DNA of 64,000 nucleotides from an uncultured Methylococcaceae bacterium (GCA_903917345.1 CAIXAE010000009.1:124001-188000), one strand, 5' to 3'; shown: positions 10,504 through 22,352, counted from the first letter of the stretch. Numbers and translations: made by a program. The notes: generated by a model from the sequence alone, not told the origin.

Positions 10504-11280
10504 ATGGATTACGATTTTTCTTTTTACCTCTTTGTTGCTTCCGTTGTAACGGGCATTATTTGGGGTGGTTATTTACTGATTCTTAAATCTAGAGGCGAAA
10601 CCTTTAGTGAAGAAAACGAGCCCTTCTACGTAGAATATGCACGCTCTTTCTTCCCTATCGTACTCATCGTATTTTTACTAAGATCTTTTATCGCTGAGCC
10701 TTTTAGAATTCCTTCCGGTTCTATGATGCCAACGCTATTGGTGGGCGACTTTATTTTAGTGAATAAATTTACCTACGGCATTCGCATACCCATCATCAAT
10801 AAAAAGATTCTAGAGATTAATAAACCCCAACGGGGTGATATCTTTGTCTTCCGTTACCCTAAAGATCCAACGGTTGATTACATTAAACGTATTATCGGTC
10901 TACCCGGTGATAAAATTGAATACAGCAACAAAAGACTCACCGTAAATGGCCAAGCTATTAGTGAAATTTCTTTAGGGACTTTTCATGGCGTAGGCCAAGG
11001 TGATGATATGACCGGTGCAGAAGAATTTGTTGAGAATTTAACCGGCGTTGAACATAACATTTTAATTAGAAATGGTGCGCCCACCGTTGAGTTTGTTTAC
11101 GAAGTCCCAGAAGGCCAATACTTTGCCATGGGTGACAATAGAGATAACAGTAACGATAGCCGCTACTGGGGGCCAGTTCCTGAAGCAAACCTAGTCGGTA
11201 AGGCTTTCTTTATCTGGATGAACTGGGATTTAGAAAATACCGGTGTTGGCTTCAGTCGGATTGGCACGATTTTAAAATAA
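10504..11280 (+). CDS. lepB: Signal peptidase I
   Basis: 'FRIPSGSMMPTLLVGDFILVNKFTYG' and 'YIKRIIGLPGD', 'MGDNRDNSNDSRYWGPV' motifs. Confidence 0.97.
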   Translation: MDYDFSFYLFVASVVTGIIWGGYLLILKSRGETFSEENEPFYVEYARSFFPIVLIVFLLRSFIAEPFRIPSGSMMPTLLVGDFILVNKFTYGIRIPIINKKILEINKPQRGDIFVFRYPKDPTVDYIKRIIGLPGDKIEYSNKRLTVNGQAISEISLGTFHGVGQGDDMTGAEEFVENLTGVEHNILIRNGAPTVEFVYEVPEGQYFAMGDNRDNSNDSRYWGPVPEANLVGKAFFIWMNWDLENTGVGFSRIGTILK

Positions 11281-11292
11281 GACCTCACCATT

Positions 11293-11973
11293 GTGATTAA
11301 AAAAGCAGATGTTTTAGCTAGAAAACTAGGGTTAAGTTTTAATGACCCACAACTCTTTACCGCGGCTTTAACGCACCGCAGTGCGCATGCAAAAAACAAT
11401 GAACGCCTAGAGTTTCTGGGCGATTCGATCTTAGGTTTTGTGATTGCACAAAAGCTATATGATTTATTCCCACAAGCCAGCGAAGGCGTTTTAAGTCGCT
11501 TAAGAGCCAGCCTTGTTAATCAAAGCTCTTTAGCTGACTTAGCGAGAGAACATAATCTAGGTGAATATTTATTCCTGGGCTCTGGTGAGCTTAAAAGCGG
11601 TGGCTTTCGTCGTGACTCTATCCTATCTGATGCCTTAGAAGCGATTATGGGCGCCTTGTATAAAGACCAGGGCATCGAGGCCTGCAAAAGCTGGATAGAA
11701 ATATTGTTTAGCGATAAGCTCAACAGCTTATCATTGGACAATTGGCAAAAAGATCCCAAAACACAACTGCAAGAAATGATGCAGTCTAAAAAACAAGACT
11801 TGCCTGAATACACTTTAGTGACCATGTCTGGATTGGCGCATGAACAAATGTTCAAAGTTAGATGCCGAATCTCAAATATGGACTTTACTTGTATTGGCGC
11901 AGGAATCTCTCGAAAGAAAGCCGAGCAAGCAGCGGCAGAACTCATGTTAGAACACATTAATAAGGTTAAGTAA
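11293..11973 (+). CDS. rnc: Ribonuclease III
   Basis: GTG start; 'NERLEFLGDSILGFVIA' signature and C-terminal dsRBD. Confidence 0.97.
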   Translation: MIKKADVLARKLGLSFNDPQLFTAALTHRSAHAKNNERLEFLGDSILGFVIAQKLYDLFPQASEGVLSRLRASLVNQSSLADLAREHNLGEYLFLGSGELKSGGFRRDSILSDALEAIMGALYKDQGIEACKSWIEILFSDKLNSLSLDNWQKDPKTQLQEMMQSKKQDLPEYTLVTMSGLAHEQMFKVRCRISNMDFTCIGAGISRKKAEQAAAELMLEHINKVK

Positions 11974-12854
11974 TGAACTGTGGTTTCGTAGCCCTCATCG
12001 GGCGCCCAAATGTTGGCAAATCTACTCTGATGAATCATTTGCTTAAGCAAAAAATCAGCATTACCTCCCGCAAACCTCAAACCACGCGCCATCGCATTTT
12101 AGGCATTAATACCACGGACGCAGGCCAAGCCATTTATATGGACACCCCTGGCATGCACAATAATGAGAGCAAGGCCCTAAATCGATACCTTAATCGTACC
12201 GCTGAGACCACCTTATTAGGGGTTGATGTGATCGTTTGGTTGATTGATGGCTTGTCTTGGCATGAATACGATGAAGTGATCTTTAAGAAGCTAGAGCAAG
12301 CCGGCTTACCGGTTATTCTGGCGGTTAATAAAGTGGATAAAGTAAAAGATAAAGATGAGATTTTGGCTTTCTTTGCAGAAGCACAGCATAAGTTTCCTTT
12401 TGAGCATTTAGTCCCTATTTCGGCATTAAAACGTACCAACTTAGATGAACTAGAAAGTTTGATTATGCAGTTGTTACCCGAACAAAACTTAATCTATCCC
12501 GAAGATCAAATCACGGATCGACCTGAGCGTTTTCTGGCGGCTGAAATCATTAGAGAAAAACTAACGCGTCGTTTAGGTGACGAGGTACCTTATGCTTTAA
12601 CAGTAGAAATGGAACGCTACGAAGAGCATGAAAACCTGACTAAAATTTACGCTATTATTTGGGTAGAACGCCTCGGCCAAAAGACTATCGTGATCGGTAA
12701 AGACGGCGAAATGCTTAAGAGCGTGGGTACAGATGCACGTATTGATATAGAAAGACTGATTGATCAGAAAGTGTATTTACAGTTGTGGGTTAAAGTTAAA
12801 AAGAATTGGTCTGATAACGAAAGAGCCATGCAAAGCCTAGGATTTAATGACTGA
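11973..12854 (+). CDS. era: GTPase Era
   Basis: 'FVALIGRPNVGKSTLMNHLLKQKISITSRKPQTTRHRILGI', KH domain at C-terminus. Confidence 0.98.
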   Translation: MNCGFVALIGRPNVGKSTLMNHLLKQKISITSRKPQTTRHRILGINTTDAGQAIYMDTPGMHNNESKALNRYLNRTAETTLLGVDVIVWLIDGLSWHEYDEVIFKKLEQAGLPVILAVNKVDKVKDKDEILAFFAEAQHKFPFEHLVPISALKRTNLDELESLIMQLLPEQNLIYPEDQITDRPERFLAAEIIREKLTRRLGDEVPYALTVEMERYEEHENLTKIYAIIWVERLGQKTIVIGKDGEMLKSVGTDARIDIERLIDQKVYLQLWVKVKKNWSDNERAMQSLGFND

Positions 12855-13557
12855 AAACACTGTTTATTTACAACCTGCCTATATTCTTGCACAGCGTAAA
12901 TACCGAGAAACCAGTTTAATTATTGATATCCTTACTCAAGATTTTGGCAGAATCTCTTTATTAGCCCAAGGGGTCAGAAAGCCCAAATCTAAAACAGCAG
13001 GCCTATTACAGGCCTTTCTGCCTTTAAATATTTCTTATTTTGGCAAGTCTGATTTAAAAACCCTAAGTCATGTTGAAGTCTCAGGGGAGTTTGACACCTT
13101 ACAAGGCATTGCGCTGTATTGCGGCTTTTATGTCAATGAACTCATCACCTGTTTTTTACATAAATACGACCCACACCCTGATGTGTTTATCTGTTATAAA
13201 AATTGCTTGGCCAGATTGATATCTGATCCTAATATTGAAGCCAGTCTACGCATTTTTGAATTAGAACTCATTGAAGCTACGGGATATGGTCTAGAATTAG
13301 ATTATGATGCTAACAGCAACAAAATAGACCCCTTATTGACCTATCACTTTGATGTAGAACAAGGGGCGATTCCCGCAGTCGATGGGCAATTATCTGGAAA
13401 GACGCTTTTAGCCCTTAAAGCAAAACAACTATTAGAACCCCAAACCTTATTAGAAGCGAAATTAATCATGCGCAAGGTGATCGCGACTTATCTAAATGGC
13501 AAGCCTTTAAAAAGCAGAGCTGTTATTAACCAAATCATGCAACATCTAGAAAAATGA
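12847..13557 (+). CDS. recO: DNA repair protein RecO
   Basis: '[38 protein letters not shown]'; overlaps era. Confidence 0.95.
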   Translation: MTENTVYLQPAYILAQRKYRETSLIIDILTQDFGRISLLAQGVRKPKSKTAGLLQAFLPLNISYFGKSDLKTLSHVEVSGEFDTLQGIALYCGFYVNELITCFLHKYDPHPDVFICYKNCLARLISDPNIEASLRIFELELIEATGYGLELDYDANSNKIDPLLTYHFDVEQGAIPAVDGQLSGKTLLALKAKQLLEPQTLLEAKLIMRKVIATYLNGKPLKSRAVINQIMQHLEK

Positions 13558-14306
13558 ACACATCAAACATATTATTAGGCGTTAATATTGACCACATCTG
13601 TACCATCAGACAAGCACGAGGTACGCGCTATCCAGACCCTGTGCAAGCCGCTCTCATAGCTGAACAAGCAGGCGCTGATGGCATTACCGCGCATTTAAGA
13701 GAAGACCGTAGACACATTCAAGATAAAGATTTGTTCTTGTTAAAAGAAACACTACAAACGCGCTTAAATATGGAAATGGCTGTCACTGATGAAATGATTG
13801 GCATCGCTTTAAAAGTAAACCCCTTCGCTTGCTGTTTAGTCCCCGAGAAGCGAGAAGAGTTAACCACAGAGGGTGGCTTAGAAATAGCGGGTAACATTCG
13901 ACGCATGAAAAGCGCCTGCGCAACGCTGGGTGATGCAGGCATCGAAGTCTCTTTATTTATTGATCCTGATACAGTACAAATTGATGCCGCTGTAGAAGCG
14001 GGTGCACCCGTTATTGAACTGCATACAGGCTGTTATGCGGATGCTACAACAACAGAAGAAAAAAACGCGGAGCTGGTTCGCATTATAGAAGCCGCAAAAT
14101 ACGCACACAGCGCCGGCTTACACGTGAATGCGGGGCATGGTTTAAACTTTCATAACGTGGAAGACATTTGCGCGATCCCTGAGATTGTTGAGCTAAATAT
14201 TGGTCACTCGATTATTGCTCAAGCATTGTTTGTGGGATTAGCGCAGGCGGTGAGTGATTTAAAAGCGGTGATGAGACAAGCGAGATTGGTTTCGTTAACT
14301 CAATAA
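13554..14306 (+). CDS. pdxJ: Pyridoxine 5'-phosphate synthase
   Basis: '[53 protein letters not shown]'. Confidence 0.98.
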   Translation: MNTSNILLGVNIDHICTIRQARGTRYPDPVQAALIAEQAGADGITAHLREDRRHIQDKDLFLLKETLQTRLNMEMAVTDEMIGIALKVNPFACCLVPEKREELTTEGGLEIAGNIRRMKSACATLGDAGIEVSLFIDPDTVQIDAAVEAGAPVIELHTGCYADATTTEEKNAELVRIIEAAKYAHSAGLHVNAGHGLNFHNVEDICAIPEIVELNIGHSIIAQALFVGLAQAVSDLKAVMRQARLVSLTQ

Positions 14307-14315
14307 AATTATTTA

Positions 14316-14340
14316 ATCATAAAGATTCCGAATTTATGAT
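14316..14340. promoter_or_regulatory. Inverted repeat atcataaa-gattccgaa-tttatgat between pdxJ and xfp
   Basis: Perfect 8-bp arms, 9-nt spacer. Confidence 0.4.
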
Positions 14341-14345
14341 AACTC

Positions 14346-14364
14346 TATTTAAGTAACTTAAATA
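14346..14364. promoter_or_regulatory. Palindrome tatttaagt-a-acttaaata upstream of xfp, possible operator
   Basis: Perfect 9-bp arms around one central base. Confidence 0.4.
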
Positions 14365-14498
14365 CTACAGAATTTAGTAAAGTTAATGATACTGTAATAA
14401 ATTAGACGGAGAATTAAGCGATTGTAAAATTTTTTTGAACCTGTGTTCTTGGCCATCAGTTTTTATCTTGAACTCATTGACCCCTAAGAGATTTAAAA

Positions 14499-16895
14499 AT
14501 GATAACACCCACTATATTAACAACTGAAACCCAAGATTTACCTCTAAACCCAAAAGAACTTAACAGCATTAATAACTACTGGAATGCCTGTAATTATATG
14601 GCGGCCGGTATGATTTATCTGCGTGATAATCCTTTATTAAAAAACCCTCTCAAACCAGAGCATATTAAAAACCGTCTTTTAGGGCACTGGGGATCAAGTC
14701 CTGGACTAAGCTTTGCTTACATCCATATGAATCGACTTATCAACAAGTACGATCTTAATGTCATTTTCATGGCGGGACCCGGGCACGGAGCACCCGGCGT
14801 TTTGGCTCCAGTCTATCTAGAAGGCACTTACTCTGAGATATACCCTAACAAAGGTGAAGACGCAGAAGGACTATTACAATTTTTCAAAGAGTTTTCATTT
14901 CCAGGTGGTATTGGCAGTCACTGTACTCCCGAGACACCTGGTTCTATTCATGAAGGTGGCGAATTGGGCTATAGTGTTTCCCATGCTTATGGCGCTGCTT
15001 TCGACAATCCAGATTTAATTGTAACAGTCGTGGTGGGTGATGGTGAGTCAGAAACAGGACCTCTGGCAACGTCTTGGCATTCGAATAAATTCCTCAATCC
15101 AATCCGCGATGGTGCTGTGTTACCTATACTTCATCTTAACGGCTACAAGATTAACAACCCGACGATCTTATCTCGCATTTCTCATGAAGAACTAGACAAC
15201 CTCTTTCAAGGTTACGGCTATAATCCTTACTTCGTGGAAGGTAGTGATCCTGAAACCATGCACCAGTTAATGGCAAGTACCCTAGAAACCTGTGTGCTGG
15301 AAATTAAACATATTCAAGAAAAAGCACGACGCACCGGCGTTCCAACCAGACCAAGATGGCCTTTGATTATCTTACGTAGCCCTAAAGGTTGGACAGGCCC
15401 CAAAGAAGTAGATGGACACAAAGTGGAAGGCTTTTGGCGTTCACATCAGGTGCCTCTTGCCGGCATGAAGGAAAATCCAGCTCACTTGAAACAATTGGAA
15501 GACTGGTTGAAAAGTTATAAACCAGAAAATTTGTTTGATAACACCGGCAAATTATTCCCCGAACTAAAAGCACTGGCACCTAAAGGTACGCGTCGTATGA
15601 GTTCGAATCCACATGCCAATGGCGGATTGTTGCGTAAAGCCTTGCGGATGCCTGATTTTAGGGTGTATGCACAAGTCGTGGAAAGTCCGGGTAAAATCAA
15701 TGCGGAAAACACACGCCCACTTGGGAAACTTTTACGCGACATCATGAGCAACAACATGAGCAATTTCAGGGTATTCGGCCCAGATGAAAACAGCTCAAAC
15801 AAACTAGATGACGTTTATAAGGTTAGCAAGAAAACATGGCTGGCAACTACTTTGCCAGAAGATATAGACGGTGGCGAACTGTCAGCGGACGGACGGGTAA
15901 TGGAAATACTATCCGAACATACTTTGGAAGGCTGGCTAGAAGGTTATTTACTAACTGGCCGTCACGGTTTCTTTGCTACCTATGAAGCGTTTGTGCATGT
16001 TATTGACTCCATGTTCAACCAACACGCTAAATGGCTAGCGATGTCCAACGAAGTACCTTGGCGTGCATCAGTTTCTTCACTAAACATGCTAATTACCTCT
16101 ACCGTCTGGAGACAGGATCACAATGGGTTTACTCATCAAGATCCTGGTTTTATAGACCTAGTTGTGAATAAGAGCCCCGCTGTGACCCGCGTCTACCTGC
16201 CACCAGACGTAAACTGCCTACTTTCGGTAGCTAACCATTGTCTAAATAGCACCAACTACATCAACGTCATTGTGTGCGATAAGCAGAAACATCTGCAATA
16301 CCTTGATATGGACGCGGCGATTAAACACTGCACTAAAGGCATTAGCATATGGGAATGGGCCAGTAACGATAATGGAGTTGAACCAGATTTAGTGATAGCA
16401 AGCGCAGGGGACATTCCGACTAAGGAAGCACTCGCATCTATTGTATTACTACGTGAAAATTTCCCGCAACTTAAAATTCGGTTCATTAATGTAGTGGATC
16501 TCTATAAGTTAGTCCCAATTAGTGAGCACCCGCATGGCCTTTCAGATCGAGATTTCGATAGTCTATTCACGCTTGATAAACCGATTATATTCAACTTCCA
16601 TGGTTATCCATGGTTGATCCATCGACTCACTTATAGTCGCAATAACCACATAAATTTACATGTACGTGGTTACAAAGAAAAAGGTAGTATTAACACGCCC
16701 TTGGAACTAGCTATCCAGAATGAAATCGATCGCTTCAGCTTAGCCATTGATGCTATCAATCGTATTCCATCCATACAAATTTCTGGTGCTCATGTTAAAG
16801 AAAAATTACGTGACCAACAAATCGAATGCCGAAACTACGCATATGAGCATGGTATAGATAGACCAGAAGACGATAATTGGGTTTGGCCTTATTGA
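14499..16895 (+). CDS. xfp: Phosphoketolase (xylulose-5-P/fructose-6-P)
   Basis: 798 aa; '[23 protein letters not shown]', '[23 protein letters not shown]', '[24 protein letters not shown]'. Confidence 0.97.
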   Translation: MITPTILTTETQDLPLNPKELNSINNYWNACNYMAAGMIYLRDNPLLKNPLKPEHIKNRLLGHWGSSPGLSFAYIHMNRLINKYDLNVIFMAGPGHGAPGVLAPVYLEGTYSEIYPNKGEDAEGLLQFFKEFSFPGGIGSHCTPETPGSIHEGGELGYSVSHAYGAAFDNPDLIVTVVVGDGESETGPLATSWHSNKFLNPIRDGAVLPILHLNGYKINNPTILSRISHEELDNLFQGYGYNPYFVEGSDPETMHQLMASTLETCVLEIKHIQEKARRTGVPTRPRWPLIILRSPKGWTGPKEVDGHKVEGFWRSHQVPLAGMKENPAHLKQLEDWLKSYKPENLFDNTGKLFPELKALAPKGTRRMSSNPHANGGLLRKALRMPDFRVYAQVVESPGKINAENTRPLGKLLRDIMSNNMSNFRVFGPDENSSNKLDDVYKVSKKTWLATTLPEDIDGGELSADGRVMEILSEHTLEGWLEGYLLTGRHGFFATYEAFVHVIDSMFNQHAKWLAMSNEVPWRASVSSLNMLITSTVWRQDHNGFTHQDPGFIDLVVNKSPAVTRVYLPPDVNCLLSVANHCLNSTNYINVIVCDKQKHLQYLDMDAAIKHCTKGISIWEWASNDNGVEPDLVIASAGDIPTKEALASIVLLRENFPQLKIRFINVVDLYKLVPISEHPHGLSDRDFDSLFTLDKPIIFNFHGYPWLIHRLTYSRNNHINLHVRGYKEKGSINTPLELAIQNEIDRFSLAIDAINRIPSIQISGAHVKEKLRDQQIECRNYAYEHGIDRPEDDNWVWPY

Positions 16896-16949
16896 AATTA
16901 AGGCACTACAATTAACGTTAAACGTAATAGCATCAGGGATACATGATTT

Positions 16950-18533
16950 ATGAACAATCAAGAGCTTTGGCAACGATATCAGGATTGGCTTTATTTTAAT
17001 AAAGACTTAAGCCTATATCTTGATGTCAGTCGAATGCGCTTTAACGAGCAGTGGGTAACAGCAATGGAACCACAATTTTCGCAAGCATTTAAATACATGG
17101 CCAATTTGGAACAAGGAGCCATTGCTAACCCAGACGAAAATCGACGAGTGGGTCATTACTGGTTGCGTAACCCTGACTTAGCACCTGAAGAGCTAAAAAA
17201 TGAGATCTTGAATAATCTAGAACGGATTGAAGAATTTGCCCACAAAGTCATCAAGGGCTCGATTCATCCCCCCAAAGCGCCTCTATTCACAGATATACTT
17301 TCTATTGGGATTGGTGGTTCTGCACTTGGACCACAATTTGTAGATGACGCATTGGCAGCCGACTTTCCACCACTGTCTATCCACTTTATCGATAACACTG
17401 ACCCTGCTGGTATTGATCGGATCCTCATTCGCCTTAAAGATCGACTTAAAAGTACTCTTGTTATAGTTACTAGTAAATCGGGCGGGACACCCGAAACGCG
17501 TAACGGCATGCTGGAAGTGAAACATGCATACGAACAACAAGGATTAAACTTTCCTGCTCATGCGGTCGCCATTACAATGCTAGGTAGCAAAATGGATGAA
17601 CTGGAACATATTGAAGGATGGCTGACCGAATTCTCTATGTTCGATTGGATTGGTGGCCGCACTTCCGAAATGTCCTCAGTAGGGTTATTATCAGCATCTC
17701 TACTAGGGATTGACATTCGATCTCTGTTGGAGGGTGCAAGAGAAATGGACGCTGCTACTCGTCTGCCAGAAATAAAACGAAATCCAGCGGCTCTGTTAGC
17801 CCTATCTTGGTATTATGCAGGCAACGGCAAGGGTGAAAAAGATATGGTTGTAATACCATACAAAGACAGTCTACTACTATTTTCACGATATCTGCAACAA
17901 TTGGTGATGGAATCACTAGGTAAAGAAAAAGACCTAGATGGCAATACAGTACACCAAGGACTCGCTGTTTATGGTAACAAAGGTTCAACGGATCAACATG
18001 CTTATGTGCAACAACTACGAGAAGGAGTAGCAAACTTTTTCGCTATTTTCATCGAAGTTTTGCAAGATCGTAAAGGCGAATCCATTGAAGTAGAAACCGG
18101 CGTAACGTCTGGAGATTTTCTTTCCGGTTTTTTACAAGGTACTAGACAAGCCCTATACGAGAATAAACGAGACTCGATTACCATTACAATTTCCCAAGTG
18201 ACCCCGCGAACAGTCGGCGGCCTGATCGCCTTGTTTGAAAGAGCCGTTGGAATCTATGCTTCACTGGTCAATATCAATGCTTATAACCAACCTGGGGTAG
18301 AAGCGGGTAAAAAAGCAGCGGAAACGCTGCTAGACTTACAACGGAAAATACTGGTTGTCTTGAAAGCCGCTGATCGACCTCTGAATCTGGACGAGCTGGC
18401 AGAAAAAGCCGGGGCAAGTAATCAGATTGAACACGTTTACAAAATTGTACGTCATTTAGCCGCCAATCAACGTGGTATTGAGTTGCATGGCGATCACGCG
18501 AAACCTTGCGAACTAACTATTCTTTATGGGTAG
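16950..18533 (+). CDS. pgi: Glucose-6-phosphate isomerase
   Basis: '[17 protein letters not shown]', '[13 protein letters not shown]', '[15 protein letters not shown]'. Confidence 0.95.
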   Translation: MNNQELWQRYQDWLYFNKDLSLYLDVSRMRFNEQWVTAMEPQFSQAFKYMANLEQGAIANPDENRRVGHYWLRNPDLAPEELKNEILNNLERIEEFAHKVIKGSIHPPKAPLFTDILSIGIGGSALGPQFVDDALAADFPPLSIHFIDNTDPAGIDRILIRLKDRLKSTLVIVTSKSGGTPETRNGMLEVKHAYEQQGLNFPAHAVAITMLGSKMDELEHIEGWLTEFSMFDWIGGRTSEMSSVGLLSASLLGIDIRSLLEGAREMDAATRLPEIKRNPAALLALSWYYAGNGKGEKDMVVIPYKDSLLLFSRYLQQLVMESLGKEKDLDGNTVHQGLAVYGNKGSTDQHAYVQQLREGVANFFAIFIEVLQDRKGESIEVETGVTSGDFLSGFLQGTRQALYENKRDSITITISQVTPRTVGGLIALFERAVGIYASLVNINAYNQPGVEAGKKAAETLLDLQRKILVVLKAADRPLNLDELAEKAGASNQIEHVYKIVRHLAANQRGIELHGDHAKPCELTILYG

Positions 18534-18632
18534 ACTTTCAGATACGCATTCTGAGCAAAGACAAACTATAATCTGCATTCGATTAGTAACTATTTCTAAT
18601 GATCAAATGGGCATGAAAAATAAAAAATAACC

Positions 18633-19820
18633 ATGAATAAACACTTGCTTGTTATCAATGCCGGCTCATCGAGCATTAAGTTCGCTATTTACCAAATAGA
18701 TACATCCTTAACAGAACTTATTGCAAATGCTACTGGGCAAATTGAAGGCATCGGTAATCAACCAAACCTCACAATAAACAGTTTTGAAGGTTTACTATTG
18801 GTTAATCGCAAACTGTCCGTTGACGAAGTGCATGATCACAAAAGTGCTATGACCCTTATGCTTGATTGGCTACGAAATTACCTAGCTGATGGGACATTGC
18901 TAGCAGTAGGACATCGCGTCGTCCACGGAGGACAACTATACTCGACACCTATCCTAATTAACGCAAACGTTCTTGCTGAGCTTGAAACACTCGTCCATCT
19001 GGCCCCATTACATCAACCAAATAACTTAGCTATTATCCACTCCATACTAGAATCCATGCCCTACTTGCCGCAAGTAGCGTGTTTCGATACCGCATTTCAC
19101 CGATCACAACCAGACGTCGCACAACGCTTTGCGATACCCAGACGATTTACAGAAGAAGGCGTACGCCCCTATGGATTTCACGGTCTGTCATATGAGTACA
19201 TCAGCACCGTTTTACCTAGGCTTGATCCAAAACTCTCCAATGCACGCATCATCGTCGCACATCTAGGTAGCGGAGCCAGTCTGTGCGCAATTCATAATGG
19301 ACAAAGTATAGCAACTACTATGGGATTCTCTCCTCTTGATGGCTTGATGATGGGTACTCGTTGTGGCAATATTGATCCTGGTGTATTACTTTATTTCATG
19401 GATCATCACAAAATGAATGTGCATACGGTAGAACAACTACTTTATTATCAATCTGGTTTGTTGGGTGTATCCGGAATTTCCAGCGACATGCGGACCTTGC
19501 TTGCTAACGACAATCCACACGCAAAGGAAGCAATCGAACTATTTGTGTATCGCATCAGAAGAGAAATAGGCTCTTTAATTTCTGCTCTCGATGGAATTGA
19601 TGCGCTAGTGTTCACCGGTGGTATTGGCGAACATTCCCCAGAGATCCGCTCAAAAATATGTCACAAGGCAACTTGGTTGGATTTAGAACTTGATGACTAC
19701 GCTAATGAGACTTCATCCATACGTATTTCCACATATAATTCCAGAATTTCTGGATGGGTCGTGCCTACTGACGAAAACCTTGTCATTGCAAATCACACCT
19801 TACAACATGTAACTTTCTAA
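18633..19820 (+). CDS. ackA: Acetate kinase
   Basis: 'LLVINAGSSSIKFAIY', 'RPYGFHGLSYEYI', 'VAHLGSGASLCAI', 'LVFTGGIGEHSPEIR'. Confidence 0.97.
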   Translation: MNKHLLVINAGSSSIKFAIYQIDTSLTELIANATGQIEGIGNQPNLTINSFEGLLLVNRKLSVDEVHDHKSAMTLMLDWLRNYLADGTLLAVGHRVVHGGQLYSTPILINANVLAELETLVHLAPLHQPNNLAIIHSILESMPYLPQVACFDTAFHRSQPDVAQRFAIPRRFTEEGVRPYGFHGLSYEYISTVLPRLDPKLSNARIIVAHLGSGASLCAIHNGQSIATTMGFSPLDGLMMGTRCGNIDPGVLLYFMDHHKMNVHTVEQLLYYQSGLLGVSGISSDMRTLLANDNPHAKEAIELFVYRIRREIGSLISALDGIDALVFTGGIGEHSPEIRSKICHKATWLDLELDDYANETSSIRISTYNSRISGWVVPTDENLVIANHTLQHVTF

Positions 19821-19829
19821 CACATTAAT

Positions 19830-20792
19830 TTACTTTCCTGAATCTCTAAACCCGTGCTTTTGCATTCGGTACAACAAGGTATCCCGAGTCAGTCCTAGCA
19901 ATTTTGCAGACTTACTTCGATTACCATTCGTGCGGTCTAACGCTTGTTGAATAAGTTCTACTTCTAACTGCTCTAAATTAAGCCCCTCATGAGGCAATAT
20001 AAATCCCTCTAAAGAGGTATTATTTACACCCGAAAAAAACTCACTGGGTAGGTGTTCCACTTCAATCACTTTACCCGCTAAAAGAATACTCAATCGTTCA
20101 CACAAATTACGTAGTTCACGCACATTACCTGGCCACGGATAATTCTTTAAAACGGCTAAGGCAGACTTACTTAGGGAGGGTGATGCTATACCATGTGTGC
20201 TAGCCACCATCGCCATAAAATGATTAATGAGGTGTTCAAGATCTTCTAATCGTCTCGTGAGTGGCGGTAATTCTAGAGGCACGACGTCTAAGCGATAGTA
20301 GAGATCTCGCCTAAACTGCCCTGCTCTCACTTGCTGATTTAAATCGGCATTGGTTGCGGCGATTATGCGCACATTGACACGATAAACTTTAGTATCACCT
20401 ACCGCTAAACATTCACCCGACTCTAAGACGCGCAATAGCTTAGCTTGAATAGTCATGGGTAATGAATTGATTTCATCAAGAAATACGGTACCGCCATCAG
20501 CCGCTTCAAATAAGCCGGTTTTATTTGTGGCCGCGCCGGTAAATGCTCCTTTCTTATGACCAAATAATTCAGACTCGATTAAGCTTTCTGAGAGTGCCGC
20601 ACAATTAAGACAGATAAACGGTTTGCCTGCGCGGCTACTTTCTCTTTGAATTGCATTGGCAAACAATTCTTTACCCGTGCCTGTTTCGCCCTTAATCAGT
20701 ACGGTCACATCGGTCGCAGCCACCATTTTGGCACTACGAATAATAGACTCTAACGACGGAGAGTGACCAATGATAGTTTTAAAATGTCCCAT
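19830..20792 (-). CDS. Sigma-54 dependent AAA+/Fis-type transcriptional activator without N-terminal sensory domain
   Basis: 'VLIKGETGTGKELFANAIQ' Walker A, 'ELFGHKKGAFTGA' GAFTGA loop, C-terminal Fis-type HTH 'NRSKSAKLLGLTRDTLLYRMQKHG'. Confidence 0.92.
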   Translation of the reverse strand: MGHFKTIIGHSPSLESIIRSAKMVAATDVTVLIKGETGTGKELFANAIQRESSRAGKPFICLNCAALSESLIESELFGHKKGAFTGAATNKTGLFEAADGGTVFLDEINSLPMTIQAKLLRVLESGECLAVGDTKVYRVNVRIIAATNADLNQQVRAGQFRRDLYYRLDVVPLELPPLTRRLEDLEHLINHFMAMVASTHGIASPSLSKSALAVLKNYPWPGNVRELRNLCERLSILLAGKVIEVEHLPSEFFSGVNNTSLEGFILPHEGLNLEQLEVELIQQALDRTNGNRSKSAKLLGLTRDTLLYRMQKHGFRDSGK

Positions 20793-20797
20793 CGTGG

Positions 20798-21529
20798 CTA
20801 TTTAAGATGCATTGAATGATCTGTAATCACCATAGGATTCAACCATGGAAATGCTGCCAGTAGGGCAAGCGCCACCATAAACAAACCGACAATTTGCTTG
20901 AAACGCTGCATTCTCGATAAGCGGGTCAACACATGTGTCATGACACCAATACCCATCACCGCCGGTAATGTCCCTAAACCAAACGCTAACATGGTCAAGG
21001 CACTCTTAGTCACATCACCCGAGGTTGCCGCGAGCGCTAAAGCTGAATAAACCAAACCACAAGGTAGCCAGCCCCACACCATACCGAATAGGTAGGCTTG
21101 GGTATAATTCTTAACGGGGATCAATTTACGCCCATAGGGCTCGAGGGTTTTCCAAATATTGATACCGGCTTTTTCTATGTAGGCAAAACGTGGGAACCAA
21201 CCGGCAATATAAACCCCTGCCCCCGCCATAATCACTGCCGATAATAGTTGTAATAATCGGTGACCATGAAAATCACCCAAAGGCATACTTAATAAGGCCT
21301 CTATACTGCCGATTAAAGCGCCCCCTAAGGCGTAACTCGTAATGCGACCAAAGTTGTAATTAAATACAAAGGGTAACAATAGCTTTTTGTTATTACGAAT
21401 TTCAGGGCTTAAACTTAAGGTTAACGTACCTATAATAGAACCACACATACCAATGCAATGCAGGCTACTGAATAGCCCCATCATAAAAGCAACCCCATAG
21501 GACGTTGTAAATTCAGGATCAAATATCAT
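20798..21529 (-). CDS. Sulfite exporter TauE/SafE-family (UreH-like) membrane protein
   Basis: 'FMMGLFSSLHCIGMCGSIIGTLTLSL', 'YNFGRITSYALGGALIGS', 'GMVWGWLPCGLVYSALALAATSGD'. Confidence 0.85.
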   Translation of the reverse strand: MIFDPEFTTSYGVAFMMGLFSSLHCIGMCGSIIGTLTLSLSPEIRNNKKLLLPFVFNYNFGRITSYALGGALIGSIEALLSMPLGDFHGHRLLQLLSAVIMAGAGVYIAGWFPRFAYIEKAGINIWKTLEPYGRKLIPVKNYTQAYLFGMVWGWLPCGLVYSALALAATSGDVTKSALTMLAFGLGTLPAVMGIGVMTHVLTRLSRMQRFKQIVGLFMVALALLAAFPWLNPMVITDHSMHLK

Positions 21530-21584
21530 AGTAAAGTTTAAGTTATAAAATTTATCGAAGTAGATTTAATGAGAGTTTAAATAC

Positions 21585-22304
21585 CTATACAAATTGAGCC
21601 AGTATTTGTGACTGAATCTTTTCCGCCATCGCTTTGCGATCTTCAGCATCACGAATAGGTCGGCCCACTACAATGTAGTCTGCTCCATTTTGGAAAGCCA
21701 TTTCAACGCTCACAACCCGTTTTTGATCATCATCTTCACGATTATCAACGGGGCGAATACCTGGGGTAATCACTAATAATTTGTGGCCTAATTCTTCTCT
21801 GAGCATAGAGACTTCTAAACCCGATGAAACGATACCATCACAACCAATCTGCAAAGCGCGTTTAGCGCGCGATAATACTAAGTCACGTACATCACACTTA
21901 AAGCCTAAATCATCTAAGTCCCCACGATCCAAACTGGTTAAGGCCGTTACCGCTAACACTTTAAGATCGCCTTTCGCTTTAGCCGCTGATTCCATAATAG
22001 CGTCATTACCGTGAATAGTCGCAAGATCTACACCCTTGCTACTTAAGGCTTTAATCGCTCTGCCCACTGTCTCTGGTACATCAAAAAACTTAAGATCAAC
22101 AAACACTTTTTTGTTCTGTTGTTTTAACCATTCGATAAAACCGAAATAATCACCCGACATAAATAACTCCATGCCGACTTTATAAAAGATCACCGAATCA
22201 CCTAATTCTTCCACTAACGCTTGTGCTTCTGGGATACTGGGAACATCCAACGCCATAATTAAACGTTCGCGGACAGGTATGTCTTTAGTTGATATCAATG
22301 TCAT
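21585..22304 (-). CDS. pyrF: Orotidine 5'-phosphate decarboxylase
   Basis: 'LIMALDVPSIPEAQALVEEL', 'VFVDLKFFDVPETVGRA', 'LLVITPGIRP'. Confidence 0.96.
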   Translation of the reverse strand: MTLISTKDIPVRERLIMALDVPSIPEAQALVEELGDSVIFYKVGMELFMSGDYFGFIEWLKQQNKKVFVDLKFFDVPETVGRAIKALSSKGVDLATIHGNDAIMESAAKAKGDLKVLAVTALTSLDRGDLDDLGFKCDVRDLVLSRAKRALQIGCDGIVSSGLEVSMLREELGHKLLVITPGIRPVDNREDDDQKRVVSVEMAFQNGADYIVVGRPIRDAEDRKAMAEKIQSQILAQFV

Positions 22305-22352
22305 AAACTAGGTATAAGATTAAGAATTATAAGAATTTGTGTCGTCTATGGC

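Noticed and set aside
11520-12092. 190-aa minus-strand ORF across rnc/era
   Set aside because: Antisense shadow of well-supported rnc and era; composition not protein-like.
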